Source: Hafnia alvei (GTDB lineage: Bacteria; Pseudomonadota; Gammaproteobacteria; Enterobacterales; Enterobacteriaceae). Taken from it: 64,000 bases of DNA. Position 1 is the first letter of the stretch. Each line of letters starts with the position of its first letter. Location: NCBI RefSeq assembly GCF_964063325.1, contig NZ_OZ061315.1, positions 124,001 to 188,000 of the forward strand. Reading direction: 5' to 3'. Shown here one piece after another: positions 47,752-56,995 of the stretch. The notes beneath the pieces are model-generated. The model was not told where the DNA came from and searched no databases. It worked only from the letters and a program-made list of their open reading frames with translations. The position numbers and the translations under genes were made by a program.

Positions 47752-49001
47752 TGTCATTAGCAAAAGCATCTCTTTGGACGGCAGGCTCTACGCTGATAAA
47801 AATCGGGGTAGGGCTTTTGGTCGTAAAACTTCTAGCGGTCTCTTTTGGTCCGAGTGGCGTGGGGCAGGCCGGAAACTTTCGCCAGATGGTTACCGTTTTG
47901 GGTGTGTTATCTGGTGCGGGTATTTTTAACGGTATTACCAAATACGTCGCTGAATACCATCAGCAGCCGGATCGTTTAAAAGCGGTCGTTGGCACCTCAT
48001 CTAGCATGATTTTAGGGTTCTCGACCCTGCTGGCGATAGTATTCCTGATAGCCGCTGAACCTATAAGCGTAGGGTTATTCGGGCACGCAGACTATCAACC
48101 AATAGTTCGCGCCGTGGCGTTTATCCAGATGGGGATTGCCTACGCCAACTTTTTTATGGCGGTACTAAAAGGCTTCCGTGACGCACGTGGCAACGCGCTA
48201 TCGATTATCGGCGGTAGTTTGCTGGGCGTGGTGGCGTACTATCTCTGCTATGCGTTTGGTGGCTATCCTGGCGCATTAGCTGGGTTGGCGCTAGTTCCGG
48301 CCATAGTGGTGATCCCTGCGGCATTCATGCTGTTTAAACGCCAACATATACCGCTAAGTTATTTTCGTCTCGGTTGGGATAAAGCCATTGCGAGTCACCT
48401 AGGCAAATTCACCATCATGGCGCTCATCACGTCGGTGACGCTGCCGGTGGCCTATGTGATGATGCGAAATCTGCTGGCTCAGCACTATAGCTGGGATGAA
48501 GTGGGGATTTGGCAGGGCGTTAGCAGTATTTCAGATGCCTACCTGCAGTTTATCACGGCATCCTTTAGTGTTTATCTATTGCCTACGCTATCGCGTTTGG
48601 TGAGTAAGCATGAAATCAGCCGTGAAATTACGCGCTCGCTCATGTTTGTATTACCGGCTGTGGCCGTGGCGAGTTTTACCGTATGGTTGCTGCGCGATTT
48701 CGCCATTTGGTTGCTCTTCTCCAATAAATTTACGGCAATGCGCGATCTCTTTGCTTGGCAATTGGTCGGCGATGTATTGAAAGTCGGATCTTATGTTTTT
48801 GGCTATCTGGTGATTGCCAAAGCATCGCTGCGTTTTTATGTCATGACCGAAGTTAGCCAGTTCATCTTGCTAACCGGGTTCTCTCATTGGCTGATCCCGC
48901 AGCATGGCGCTCTTGGGGCAGCTCAGGCATATATGGCGACTTACATCGTCTATTTCCTGCTCTGCACATCTGTATTCTTGATTTATCGTAGACGGGCATG
49001 A
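47751..49001 (+). CDS. wzxE: ECA lipid III flippase WzxE
   Basis: MOP-superfamily flippase that moves undecaprenyl-PP-linked ECA trisaccharide across the inner membrane. 416 residues with about 12 membrane segments; N-terminal SLAKASLWTAGSTLIKI, the VSFGPSGVGQAGNFRQ loop, and Arg/Lys residues within helices typical of Wzx. Coupled to wecE (TGATG) and to wecF (ATGA). Confidence 0.95.
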   Translation: MSLAKASLWTAGSTLIKIGVGLLVVKLLAVSFGPSGVGQAGNFRQMVTVLGVLSGAGIFNGITKYVAEYHQQPDRLKAVVGTSSSMILGFSTLLAIVFLIAAEPISVGLFGHADYQPIVRAVAFIQMGIAYANFFMAVLKGFRDARGNALSIIGGSLLGVVAYYLCYAFGGYPGALAGLALVPAIVVIPAAFMLFKRQHIPLSYFRLGWDKAIASHLGKFTIMALITSVTLPVAYVMMRNLLAQHYSWDEVGIWQGVSSISDAYLQFITASFSVYLLPTLSRLVSKHEISREITRSLMFVLPAVAVASFTVWLLRDFAIWLLFSNKFTAMRDLFAWQLVGDVLKVGSYVFGYLVIAKASLRFYVMTEVSQFILLTGFSHWLIPQHGALGAAQAYMATYIVYFLLCTSVFLIYRRRA

Positions 49002-50083
49002 CGACACTGATTCACGTTCTGGGATCGGATATCCCACACCATAACCTCACCGTGCTGCGCTTCTTTAACGATGTGCTGAGTGAGCGCGTACCTGTAGAAC
49101 AGTCGCAGCGCTTTATGGTTGCCGCGCGCGATGCTTCGGCTTTTAGCGCGTTTGATAAACTCGACGTTGCCGTTTGGCCCGATAAAAAAAGCTTAGCTGA
49201 AGCGGTCATTAAGCGAGCTCAAGCCGATCGTTCTGTACGCTTCTTCATGCACGGACAATTTAATCCCACGCTGTGGATTGCGATACTGACGGGGAAAATC
49301 AAATCCTCGCAGGTAGCTTGGCATGTTTGGGGCGCAGACCTGTACGAGGATGCAACCAGCTGGAAATTCCGTCTTTTCTATCTGCTACGCCGAGTGGCTC
49401 AGGGGAGAATTGGACACGTATTTGCTACGCGTGGTGATCTAATCCATTACCAGCAGCGTCACCCTCGCGTACCCGCTTCTTTGCTCTATTTCCCTACGCG
49501 CATGGATCCGGCGCTGACGCTGGAAAATCCACAAAAAGCACCGGATGGCCCGCTGACTATTTTAGTTGGGAATTCGGGCGATCGAACTAATCGTCATATT
49601 GAAGCGTTGAAATCCATCAAAGAGCAGTTCGGTGGCCACAATCGCATCATTATCCCGCTGGGCTATCCGGCGAATAATGAGGCTTATATTGCTCAAGTGA
49701 GAGACGCGGCTGAGCGTTTATTTCCTGTGGAGAATGTACAGCTCCTGACCGAACAGGTGGCTTTCGATGATTATCTCGATATTTTACGCCGCTGTGATTT
49801 GGGCTATTTCATTTTCAATCGCCAGCAGGGGATTGGGACTTTGTGCCTGTTGATTCAGTTTGGCGTGCCGTTTGTTTTGAGCCGCCAGAATCCATTCTGG
49901 CAGGATCTGGCTGAGCAGCATTTACCGGTACTGTTTTACGCTGATTCGCTAGACCCAAGCGTGGTGCGTGAAGCGCAGCGGCAGATGAACGGGGTCGATA
50001 AGGGCCAAATTGCGTTCTTTAATCCAAACTATATAGATGGTTGGCAGCAAGCATTAGCGATTGCTGCAGGGGAGCAAGTATGA
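48998..50083 (+). CDS. wecF: TDP-Fuc4NAc:lipid II Fuc4NAc transferase WecF
   Basis: GT56-family glycosyltransferase that adds Fuc4NAc to complete ECA lipid III. 361 residues; the N-terminus TTLIHVLGSDIPHHN, WHVWGADLYED and ILVGNSGDRTNRHIEAL match E. coli WecF, and a basic loop fits a peripheral membrane enzyme. The start overlaps the wzxE stop (ATGA), and the stop overlaps the wzyE start. Confidence 0.95.
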   Translation: MTTLIHVLGSDIPHHNLTVLRFFNDVLSERVPVEQSQRFMVAARDASAFSAFDKLDVAVWPDKKSLAEAVIKRAQADRSVRFFMHGQFNPTLWIAILTGKIKSSQVAWHVWGADLYEDATSWKFRLFYLLRRVAQGRIGHVFATRGDLIHYQQRHPRVPASLLYFPTRMDPALTLENPQKAPDGPLTILVGNSGDRTNRHIEALKSIKEQFGGHNRIIIPLGYPANNEAYIAQVRDAAERLFPVENVQLLTEQVAFDDYLDILRRCDLGYFIFNRQQGIGTLCLLIQFGVPFVLSRQNPFWQDLAEQHLPVLFYADSLDPSVVREAQRQMNGVDKGQIAFFNPNYIDGWQQALAIAAGEQV

Positions 50084-51456
50084 CTCTGGCGCAATTAGGC
50101 GGGCTTTCGCTGGTCTACTTTTTCTCGGTCGTTTTCGTTTTATTTTTGACCTATAAAGAGTTTCGTCGCGTACGTTTTAACTTCAATGTGTTCTTTTCAT
50201 TGCTGTTTTTGCTGACGTTTTACTTTGGGTTTCCGCTGACTTGTATGCTGGTATTCCGGTTTGATGTGACGATTGTTCCCGTTGAATATCTGCTTTATGC
50301 CCAGCTTTCAGCAACGGCATTTTATGCCATTTATTATGTCACTTATAAAACCCGCCTAAGACCGGTCCAGAAGGCTAACGTTGAACGTTCGATGTTCAGT
50401 GTTAACCGTGTCGAAGCGCATTTGACATGGATCCTGCTGGCATTGATTGCGATTGGCACCGTTGGCGTGTTCTTTATGAACAACGGCTTCTTGCTGTTTA
50501 AGCTGCATTCATATAGCCAGATCTTTTCAAGTGATGTGTCGGGAGTAGCGCTTAAACGCTTCTTCTACTTCTTCATTCCCGCCATGCTGGTGGTTTATTT
50601 TCTCAAGAAGGATCAGCGTGCGTGGCTGTTCTTTTTAGTGAGCACGGTAGCATTTGGTATTTTGACCTATGTGATCGTCGGGGGAACCCGCGCCAATATT
50701 ATCATCGCCTTTGCGCTGTTCTTATTTATCGGCATTGTTCGCGGCTGGATCACGCTGTGGATGCTAGTGGCTGCGGGGGTTTTAGGTATTGTCGGTATGT
50801 TCTGGCTTGCGCTTAAACGCTACGGGATGAACGTTAGCGGCGATGAGGCGTTTTATACGTTCTTATATCTCACGCGAGATACATTCTCGCCGTGGGAAAA
50901 CTTAGGCTTATTGCTGCAGAATTACGACAAGATTGAATTCCAAGGACTGGCTCCGATCATCCGTGACTTCTATGTATTCATCCCAAGTTGGATGTGGCCG
51001 GGGCGCCCCGATCAAGTCTTCAATACAGCTAACTATTTTACTTGGGAAGTGCTGAACAATCATTCTGGTTTAGCTATTTCGCCAACGCTGATTGGTTCTT
51101 TGGTCGTGATGGGCGGCGTCGCATTTATCCCGTTGGGCGCAGTTGCAGTGGGGATGATTATTAAGTGGTTCGATTGGCTCTACGAAAAGGGCAAGCGAGA
51201 ACCAAACCGCTACAAAGCAGCAGTGATGCAGGCATTTTGTTTTGGTGCGGTATTTAACATTATCGTGCTGGCGCGTGAGGGTGTGGACTCCTTTGTTTCA
51301 CGTGTGGTGTTCTTCTGCCTGATCTTTGGACTGTGTTTACTGCTCGCAAAACTACTTTATTGGCTATTTGATAGTGCTGGGTTGATTCGACAACACGTAC
51401 GCCGGAATCGAACATCACGGGCTGCGGCTCCGGTTGAAAAGGTATTACAAGGATAA
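50080..51456 (+). CDS. wzyE: ECA polymerase WzyE
   Basis: Polytopic periplasm-facing polymerase that joins ECA repeat units, working with WzzE. 458 residues with about 11 hydrophobic segments. Long stretches are identical to E. coli, for example VSGVALKRFFYFFIPAMLVV, YVIVGGTRANII and RYGMNVSGDEAFYTFLYLTR. The ATG at 50080 (MTLAQLGGL) overlaps the wecF stop; the open frame upstream is rejected. The stop shares one base with wecG. Confidence 0.96.
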   Translation: MTLAQLGGLSLVYFFSVVFVLFLTYKEFRRVRFNFNVFFSLLFLLTFYFGFPLTCMLVFRFDVTIVPVEYLLYAQLSATAFYAIYYVTYKTRLRPVQKANVERSMFSVNRVEAHLTWILLALIAIGTVGVFFMNNGFLLFKLHSYSQIFSSDVSGVALKRFFYFFIPAMLVVYFLKKDQRAWLFFLVSTVAFGILTYVIVGGTRANIIIAFALFLFIGIVRGWITLWMLVAAGVLGIVGMFWLALKRYGMNVSGDEAFYTFLYLTRDTFSPWENLGLLLQNYDKIEFQGLAPIIRDFYVFIPSWMWPGRPDQVFNTANYFTWEVLNNHSGLAISPTLIGSLVVMGGVAFIPLGAVAVGMIIKWFDWLYEKGKREPNRYKAAVMQAFCFGAVFNIIVLAREGVDSFVSRVVFFCLIFGLCLLLAKLLYWLFDSAGLIRQHVRRNRTSRAAAPVEKVLQG

Positions 51457-52202
51457 TGAACATGCAGACGACAAACCCCATTCCTAAATATGACATCAGG
51501 GGTATTGAGCTTTGGGGCTTCCGTGATATGCCACACTTTCTTGAGCACCTATTTGACGATGGGGAACTCAAAACAGGCACCTTGGTTGCCATCAATGCTG
51601 AAAAGGTCATGACCGCTGAGGTAGATAAGCCTTTGCGTGAGCTGATTGGGGCCGCGGAGTATAAATATTGCGATGGCATCAGCATGGTTCGTGCGATACG
51701 CCGCAAATATCCAAACGCGAATTTAAGTCGCGTCGCGGGCGCCGACTTGTGGGAAGCCATGATGCAGCGTGCCGGAGAGCGAGGAACGCCGGTATTCTTG
51801 ATTGGTGGTAAACCAGAAGTCTTGGCCGAAACTGAAGCTAAACTGCGCCAGCAATGGAACGTAAATATCGTGGGTAGCCAAGATGGCTACTTTAAGCCTG
51901 AAGAACGTGCCGCGCTGTTTGAGCGTATCCGGATGAGCGGCGCAAAGATTGTGACCGTCGCCATGGGCTCGCCTAAACAAGAAATCCTGATGCGCGACTG
52001 CCGTAGCGTTTATCCTGATGCACTTTATATGGGGGTTGGCGGAACCTATGACGTATTTACTGGGCATGTTAAGCGCGCGCCTAAAGTCTGGCGAGAGCTT
52101 GGCTTGGAGTGGCTTTATCGCCTGCTGTCGCAGCCTACACGTTGGCGTCGTCAGCTGAAACTGCTTAAGTTTTTAGGGTATTACTACGGCGGTCGTCTAT
52201 AG
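51456..52202 (+). CDS. wecG: UDP-ManNAcA transferase WecG
   Basis: GT26 (WecG/TagA/CpsF) glycosyltransferase adding ManNAcA to undecaprenyl-PP-GlcNAc to form ECA lipid II. 248 residues with RVAGADLWEAMMQRAG, VFLIGGKPEV, WNVNIVGSQDGYF and VAMGSPKQE, the family fingerprints. The ATG at 51456 gives MNMQTTNP, like the E. coli MNNNTTAP. Last gene of the ECA cluster; yifK, next in E. coli, is missing. Confidence 0.96.
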   Translation: MNMQTTNPIPKYDIRGIELWGFRDMPHFLEHLFDDGELKTGTLVAINAEKVMTAEVDKPLRELIGAAEYKYCDGISMVRAIRRKYPNANLSRVAGADLWEAMMQRAGERGTPVFLIGGKPEVLAETEAKLRQQWNVNIVGSQDGYFKPEERAALFERIRMSGAKIVTVAMGSPKQEILMRDCRSVYPDALYMGVGGTYDVFTGHVKRAPKVWRELGLEWLYRLLSQPTRWRRQLKLLKFLGYYYGGRL

Positions 52203-52213
52203 CCCATAGGTTA

Positions 52214-52232
52214 AAGGGGCTTTTAGCCCCTT
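52214..52232 (+). terminator. ECA operon terminator
   Basis: AAGGGGCT-TTT-AGCCCCTT followed by a T-rich ATTGTTGT tract, 11 bases after the wecG stop. Confidence 0.7.
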
Positions 52233-52458
52233 ATTGTTGTCACTTTTATCTATCATCGGTATGTTCGCTCACCGCTTGCTTCGTGGATGAAAATCCATCG
52301 ATAGCTGATAAACACTGATGATTTGATAGAAGTCGTAGAGTAAAGCGTCGACTTTTGCGTCAGAATGCGCAAAGTCTAATCAAACGCAATATTTATGACA
52401 AAAAGCACTAGACAGCATGGCACCAAGTCCGTAATATCCGTTCCCGCAACGGCGCTAA
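52233..52458. other. Gap before the tRNA cluster
   Basis: 226 bases in the place of yifK. I see no gene remnant. A short AT-rich stretch near 52388-52440 presumably carries the tRNA cluster promoter, but no clear -35/-10 was assigned. Confidence 0.4.
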
Positions 52459-52535
<77 letters not shown>

Positions 52536-52633
52536 GTTTTATAAAAAGCTTTTTATTAAGCTTTGTGTGCAAGAGCTGCGGTGGTATTGAGGTAGTATGT
52601 AGTACAATACGATACCGCGTTAGAAGAATTGAT

Positions 52634-52710
52634 GGTGGCTATAGCTCAGTTGGTAGAGCCCTGGATTGTGATTCCAGTTGTCGTGGGTTCGAGTCCCATT
52701 AGCCACCCCA
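52634..52710 (+). tRNA. hisR: tRNA-His (GTG)
   Basis: 77 bases including the G-1 typical of tRNA-His; anticodon GTG, encoded CCA. Confidence 0.98.
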
Positions 52711-52725
52711 GATTTAAGTGGCATT

Positions 52726-52812
52726 GCGAAGGTGGCGGAATTGGTAGACGCGCTAGCTTCAGGTGTTAGTGTTCTTACGGACGTGAGGGTTCAAGTCCCT
52801 CTCTTCGCACCA
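52726..52812 (+). tRNA. leuT: tRNA-Leu (CAG)
   Basis: 87-base class II tRNA with a long variable arm; anticodon CAG, encoded CCA; 15 bases after tRNA-His. Confidence 0.98.
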
Positions 52813-52899
52813 CAACCAATCTAGAATTGGTAAATCTGTGAGTAGTAAAATGACTGAGGTCATTTAGCAGTACGAACTCTTGGTAGTTTAAAGAGTTAT

Positions 52900-52976
52900 C
52901 GGCGAGTAGCGCAGCTTGGTAGCGCAACTGGTTTGGGACCAGTGGGTCGGAGGTTCGAATCCTCTCTCGCCGACCA
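52900..52976 (+). tRNA. proM: tRNA-Pro (TGG), copy 1
   Basis: 77-base cloverleaf, anticodon loop TTTGGGA, anticodon TGG, encoded CCA. Confidence 0.98.
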
Positions 52977-53068
52977 ATTTATGAAAATGATTTTTCACAA
53001 AGAAATCTTTTTCACACAGCTAGAAAACCATAATGTGAAATTAGCATTATCGGTGAAAAGAATTGTAT

Positions 53069-53145
53069 CGGCGAGTAGCGCAGCTTGGTAGCGCAACTGG
53101 TTTGGGACCAGTGGGTCGGAGGTTCGAATCCTCTCTCGCCGACCA
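53069..53145 (+). tRNA. tRNA-Pro (TGG), copy 2
   Basis: Identical in all 77 bases to the copy at 52900, which lies 92 bases upstream. E. coli has a single proM here. The intervening sequence is not repeated, so the duplicated unit is essentially the tRNA itself with a few flanking bases. Confidence 0.98.
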
Positions 53146-53157
53146 CTCTTGAGAAAG

Positions 53158-53181
53158 ACCCCGCAATGCGGGGTTTTTTTT
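53158..53181 (+). terminator. tRNA cluster terminator
   Basis: ACCCCGC-AAT-GCGGGGT followed by eight or more T, 12 bases after the second tRNA-Pro. Confidence 0.94.
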
Positions 53182-53311
53182 CGTCTAAAATTCCTCTTCT
53201 TTTTTCGCTTCATTTCCCATGAACCTCTCTGTGATACCTCTATTTTTTATCATGTTGATTTAAAAAACTATTTTTAACTCGTTGGCTATTCACGACAAAG
53301 GCTATCTGTGA

Positions 53312-53329
53312 TGTCTCTGAATTGAGACT
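53312..53329. promoter_or_regulatory. Candidate GlrR site 1 upstream of glmZ
   Basis: TGTC-N10-GACT, one mismatch to the TGTC-N10-GACA pattern of GlrR (QseF) sites in glmY/glmZ promoters; about 265 bases upstream of the glmZ start. Confidence 0.5.
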
Positions 53330-53374
53330 TATAACTTATTAATTTTATTGAATAAATAATAATCACGGAAACAA

Positions 53375-53392
53375 TGTCGTTTTTAAGCGACA
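53375..53392. promoter_or_regulatory. GlrR site 2 upstream of glmZ
   Basis: TGTCGTTTTTAAGCGACA is a perfect TGTC-N10-GACA site, about 200 bases upstream of the start. This is enhancer distance for a sigma-54 promoter. Confidence 0.75.
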
Positions 53393-53550
53393 GTTTATGA
53401 ACTTAAAATGAGTTCTACTACTTAGAATCATGATATGGGCTTTCAATCAGCTGAAAATCTCTAACAACTACAAAAACTCTGTACTGCATAAAGCTTCAGG
53501 CTTAGCGGATAGTGGAAAAAGACGGTTTAAATTCCATTTAACCAAAACTT

Positions 53551-53564
53551 GGCATGCCATGTGC
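53551..53564 (+). promoter_or_regulatory. Sigma-54 promoter of glmZ
   Basis: TTGGCATGCCATGTGCA has GG (53551-53552) and GC (53563-53564) separated by exactly 10 bases, the -24/-12 rule. The predicted start, about 12 bases after the GC, coincides with the expected 5' end of GlmZ at 53577. Confidence 0.82.
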
Positions 53565-53576
53565 ATTAACTAACCT

Positions 53577-53788
53577 GTAGATGCTCATTCACCTCCTTAT
53601 GTTTGCGAAAGCTTCATAAACCTCCGAATGACGCAGAGCCAATTTACGGTGTCTATTGTCCGATTCTGATGATAGTGGTTTTGACCCTTCATCAAGCTAC
53701 GGGCGTAACGTTGAGTGAGACACCAATCAGTTGTCCTAAGATCTGATTGTCCTTTTAGACACTTGCCTTTTGGCAGGTGTTTTTTTTT
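53577..53788 (+). ncRNA. glmZ: Small regulatory RNA GlmZ
   Basis: About 212 bases from GTAGATGCTCATTC to a strong terminator (ACACTTGCC-TTT-TGGCAGGTGT plus T-run). Blocks shared with E. coli GlmZ include AATGACGCAGAGCC, TTTACGGTG and AACGTTGAGTGA (53707-53718), the last being in the region that pairs with glmS mRNA. With Hfq, GlmZ activates glmS translation for glucosamine-6-phosphate synthesis; RapZ and RNase E inactivate it and GlmY protects it. Position beside hemY agrees with E. coli. GlcN6P feeds UDP-GlcNAc, used by wecA and murI-dependent wall synthesis in this window. Confidence 0.93.
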
Positions 53789-53804
53789 GCCGAAAAATGG
53801 CAAT

Positions 53805-53828
53805 AAAAAAGCCCGCATAGCGGGCTTT
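53805..53828 (-). terminator. hemCDXY operon terminator
   Basis: On the minus strand AAAGCCCGC-TAT-GCGGGCTTT is followed by TTTATT, 18 bases after the hemY stop. Confidence 0.9.
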
Positions 53829-53846
53829 CAAGAAGTGAAGTAATTC

Positions 53847-55052
53847 TTAGGATGGATTTGCAGGCTGCTCTTGCTTGAGCGTCAATAACAAGCCGTCACG
53901 TCGCATCTGTGCCGCTTCTTCTGGACGGTGCAATTTATCAAGTGCGTCAGCCAGCCATGCATAGTCATAGGCATCAGGGCGCTGCTTCAGCGCGGCACGA
54001 AACGCATCGCTTGCCTGTTGCCATTCACCATGGCGCATCAAGAGTTGTCCCAAGGTGCTATTGAGCAGAGCGCTTGCGCCATGCTGCTTAATTTGCTGAT
54101 TCAACAGTTTTTCCAACTGTTCAGGATTACCTGATTTCAGTTTCGGCATCAGCAGTACTAAACGTTCGTCAAATTTACGTTTCAAGCCGTCTACCAAAAT
54201 CTGCTGAGCGGTATCGTGATCGTTGCATTCAATGAGATGCTCAATCATGGCCACCTGCAGCGCTGTTTCATGACGAGTTTTGCGACTTTGGTCATTCCAC
54301 CAACTCTTCAGCTCGAGGCTACCGCCGTTGGCCATACGTTCGTTCATTAGACCAATGTAAGCTTGAAGTTGCAGCTTTTGGATCTCTTCGTCGTTATACA
54401 CGTTGGCTTTCGCCAAGCTCGGCAGGATCTCAAGCAATGACTGATATGCCTGCGTTTTCACATACGCCTGTTCAGCTAAGCGAAGAACCTCAGGGTGGCG
54501 CGGAGCCACGTTAAGCAGTGCATCCACGCCGTGACGTGCGGCATGATTTTCACCACGCGCCAATTGAATACGTACACGGGTAATATCCACTGGAAGTTGG
54601 TTGCTATCGGCAACTTCTGACGCACGTTCCAAATACTGGTTTACACGTAGGTCATCGCCGCGTTGCTGCGCGGCTTCTGCGGCTAGCAAATAGTTAACGA
54701 CAGGTTGCTCTGCGTGGTCGGCATTGCGTGAAAGTAGTTTTTCAACCTGAGTGTAATCACCTTCGGCTAACTTCATTAAGCCTTCACGTGTTTGCTTGCG
54801 AGCGCGAGTACGCTTGCGGCCAACGAACCAACCACGAGTGCGGGCACCTGTACGGAATACGCGGCGTAGCACCCATTCAATCGCGAAGAGAACCACGATC
54901 AGTAGGATCAGCATGATCACCAGCGATGTGACGCTGGTTTCAATGTTGTAGGTATCCGTTTGAATGAGGACATAGCCTTGATGACCAGCAAACATCGGCC
55001 CAAGGACGATCCCAGCGATCAGGATAATAAACAGCAATAAGACTTTAAGCAT
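53847..55052 (-). CDS. hemY: HemY, TPR membrane protein of heme metabolism
   Basis: Inner-membrane protein of the hem operon with a supporting role in heme homeostasis; not the protoporphyrinogen oxidase called HemY in Bacillus. 401 residues (E. coli 398). Two N-terminal membrane helices (about residues 3-22 and 42-64) precede basic RTRGWFVGRKRTRARK, then TPR-type repeats (WQQASDAFRAALKQRPDAYDYAWLAD). Two bases after hemX, last gene of hemCDXY. Confidence 0.95.
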   Translation of the reverse strand: MLKVLLLFIILIAGIVLGPMFAGHQGYVLIQTDTYNIETSVTSLVIMLILLIVVLFAIEWVLRRVFRTGARTRGWFVGRKRTRARKQTREGLMKLAEGDYTQVEKLLSRNADHAEQPVVNYLLAAEAAQQRGDDLRVNQYLERASEVADSNQLPVDITRVRIQLARGENHAARHGVDALLNVAPRHPEVLRLAEQAYVKTQAYQSLLEILPSLAKANVYNDEEIQKLQLQAYIGLMNERMANGGSLELKSWWNDQSRKTRHETALQVAMIEHLIECNDHDTAQQILVDGLKRKFDERLVLLMPKLKSGNPEQLEKLLNQQIKQHGASALLNSTLGQLLMRHGEWQQASDAFRAALKQRPDAYDYAWLADALDKLHRPEEAAQMRRDGLLLTLKQEQPANPS

Positions 55053-55054
55053 GT

Positions 55055-56233
55055 CTATTCCCCCTGCGTTGCGGGTGCAGCGGCTGGCACTGAAGGTGTT
55101 GCCATCAAATTACGCACGCGGGTTTGCATCAGTTTTTCCAACAACGGCTGGCTTTTCAGCTCGGTAGGAACATCCATATTGATGGACTGCTGGCTGAGTT
55201 CATCCAACTGGCTTAGGAAAGCTTTGGTTGTCGGATCGTTCATGTCGAAGTAGGCACGAACCCACGTTGAGACAGTTTCAAGCGACTGTTGATAAACCTC
55301 GTTTTGATGACGAGGAACAGCCTGTGCGGCAACCAGAAGGCGAGAACGAATATTTTCGCGTAGATAGACGTCTTGATTTGGGGCCAGCAAAGGTTCTGCA
55401 CTGCTGTCACGACGGCGTACGGTAATGAATTCCGACATAAAGTTATGCCAGCTTTTCACCAGATTCTGTCGCCATTCGGTCAATGAGCTTGATACTTCAC
55501 CATTGTCTTCATCCATCGGCGCTTCGTCGGTGTTGTTATCCGCTAAACGCAGATCGTCAACTTGGTTAGATAGCTGATTCAGCTTGAGAATAATGCCGTC
55601 GAAGTCAATTTGACTGACGCTGGCCAGCGAGGCAATGTCTTCGGTAATGGCACGGCGAACGTCAATCAGGCTTGGGTCATTCATTTCAGCCAAGCTTTCA
55701 TCTGCGCTTTTCAACAATGCGCCTGCGGTCGTCACATCCTGATCGCTCCACAGTTTGCGGCCCGCAAGCTTGACGAGGAAGTCAGCCTGAGCCAGCAGCC
55801 AGTTTTTCGCATCGCTGCCGGAAATGGCGGCTACTTTCGCTTCAAGCTCTTTTAGCTGCTGCGACTGTGAGGTTTGCAACTGATCGGTCACGCTAAGCGC
55901 TTTGTTTTGCTGGTTGATCAACGCATTAATGCGCAGTTTTTCCTGAGCCTGTTCGTTATGCAATGCGGTCAGCTGGTCGCTGAGTTCATTGTTTTCAGCT
56001 TGTTGAGCCAGAACTTGCTGTTGGCCGTGATAATACAAGCCTGCACCAAGTGCTATCGCTATAACGATAGCGATAGCACCGAGCACCGGCCCTTTTGTGG
56101 ATTCTTTTTTCACAGTTTTAGCGACCTGCTCACCAGAAGTATTGTTATTGAGATTGGATGCTGGCTGGATCTCGTGTTCAGTCGCGGTGTTCGTTTCCTC
56201 AACCTTTTCAGGTGGGGTTGTCGGTTCCGTCAT
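55055..56233 (-). CDS. hemX: HemX, uroporphyrinogen-III C-methyltransferase-like membrane protein
   Basis: 392-residue inner-membrane protein of the hem operon. Despite old annotation no methyltransferase motifs are seen; the role is unclear. Acidic, Thr-rich N-terminal cytoplasmic tail, one membrane helix (about residues 48-68), a periplasmic coiled coil (about 70-140), then a conserved domain (DAKNWLLAQADFLVKLAGRKLWSD in two parts: DAKNWLLAQADF and LVKLAGRKLWSD). Start at MTEPTTPPEK by homology; an upstream ATG at 56248 is possible. Confidence 0.93.
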   Translation of the reverse strand: MTEPTTPPEKVEETNTATEHEIQPASNLNNNTSGEQVAKTVKKESTKGPVLGAIAIVIAIALGAGLYYHGQQQVLAQQAENNELSDQLTALHNEQAQEKLRINALINQQNKALSVTDQLQTSQSQQLKELEAKVAAISGSDAKNWLLAQADFLVKLAGRKLWSDQDVTTAGALLKSADESLAEMNDPSLIDVRRAITEDIASLASVSQIDFDGIILKLNQLSNQVDDLRLADNNTDEAPMDEDNGEVSSSLTEWRQNLVKSWHNFMSEFITVRRRDSSAEPLLAPNQDVYLRENIRSRLLVAAQAVPRHQNEVYQQSLETVSTWVRAYFDMNDPTTKAFLSQLDELSQQSINMDVPTELKSQPLLEKLMQTRVRNLMATPSVPAAAPATQGE

Positions 56234-56254
56234 CTTGGCACTTCCCATAGTCAG

Positions 56255-56995
56255 TTATTGTAGCGCGCGGATCAGCGCGTCATTATCAGCACTTTCAGCT
56301 ACCTGAATGTCTTTCCAGCCCAATTCCTGGGCGAGGGTAGCCAACCGTTCGCTAACCACAATCAAGCGGCAATGCAGTAACCACATTTGCCGATCGTAAT
56401 CAGGAACTAAATCATACAGTTGTTGCAGCATTTCGCCACTTGTCACGACCAGTGTTGAAATGCCCTGTCGTTGCCAATGAGCGCTTTGCTCTGCACCATT
56501 ATAGTGGATAGCACAGCGTTGGTAGCATTCTGACAGTGTTACGCTCACGCCGCGTTGGGTCAATGTTTCTGCCAACAGCTCTCGTCCACCGTTGCCGCGT
56601 AGAATTAATGCCTGCTTGCCTGCGATATCTCTCAGTGCTGGCAGCATTAGCAAAGATTCAGACGTTTCGGGAGGCTGAGGGTAAGCAACCGGCAAGCCTG
56701 TTGCTGTATGTAAACGCAGCGCGGTTGGGCGGCCAATGGCAAAATAGTGGAGTTCGCGTGGCCATGCTATCGCGGATCGTTGTAGATACGGATGCGCATA
56801 GCGTACTGCGTGCTGCGATAGAACAAAAACTAAATCGCCTTGCTGAAGCTGTGCCAGAAGATCTGGTAGCGCAGCGAGGCCAGTTCCCGGCGTGAAGTCG
56901 ATTAATGGAACATGATAGGCCGCTCGCCCTAGGGTTCGTAGTCTACTGACTAATTCCTCACCCGCAGGTGATGGGCGAGTTACCAAGATGCTCAT
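56255..56995 (-). CDS. hemD: Uroporphyrinogen-III synthase HemD
   Basis: Cyclises hydroxymethylbilane with ring D inversion. 246 residues, as in E. coli; bilobal fold with low sequence conservation overall. MSILVTRPSPAGEELV, the mid-protein ALILRGNGGRELLAE and VVTSGEMLQQL fit the family. Overlaps hemC by four bases (ATGA). Confidence 0.95.
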   Translation of the reverse strand: MSILVTRPSPAGEELVSRLRTLGRAAYHVPLIDFTPGTGLAALPDLLAQLQQGDLVFVLSQHAVRYAHPYLQRSAIAWPRELHYFAIGRPTALRLHTATGLPVAYPQPPETSESLLMLPALRDIAGKQALILRGNGGRELLAETLTQRGVSVTLSECYQRCAIHYNGAEQSAHWQRQGISTLVVTSGEMLQQLYDLVPDYDRQMWLLHCRLIVVSERLATLAQELGWKDIQVAESADNDALIRALQ

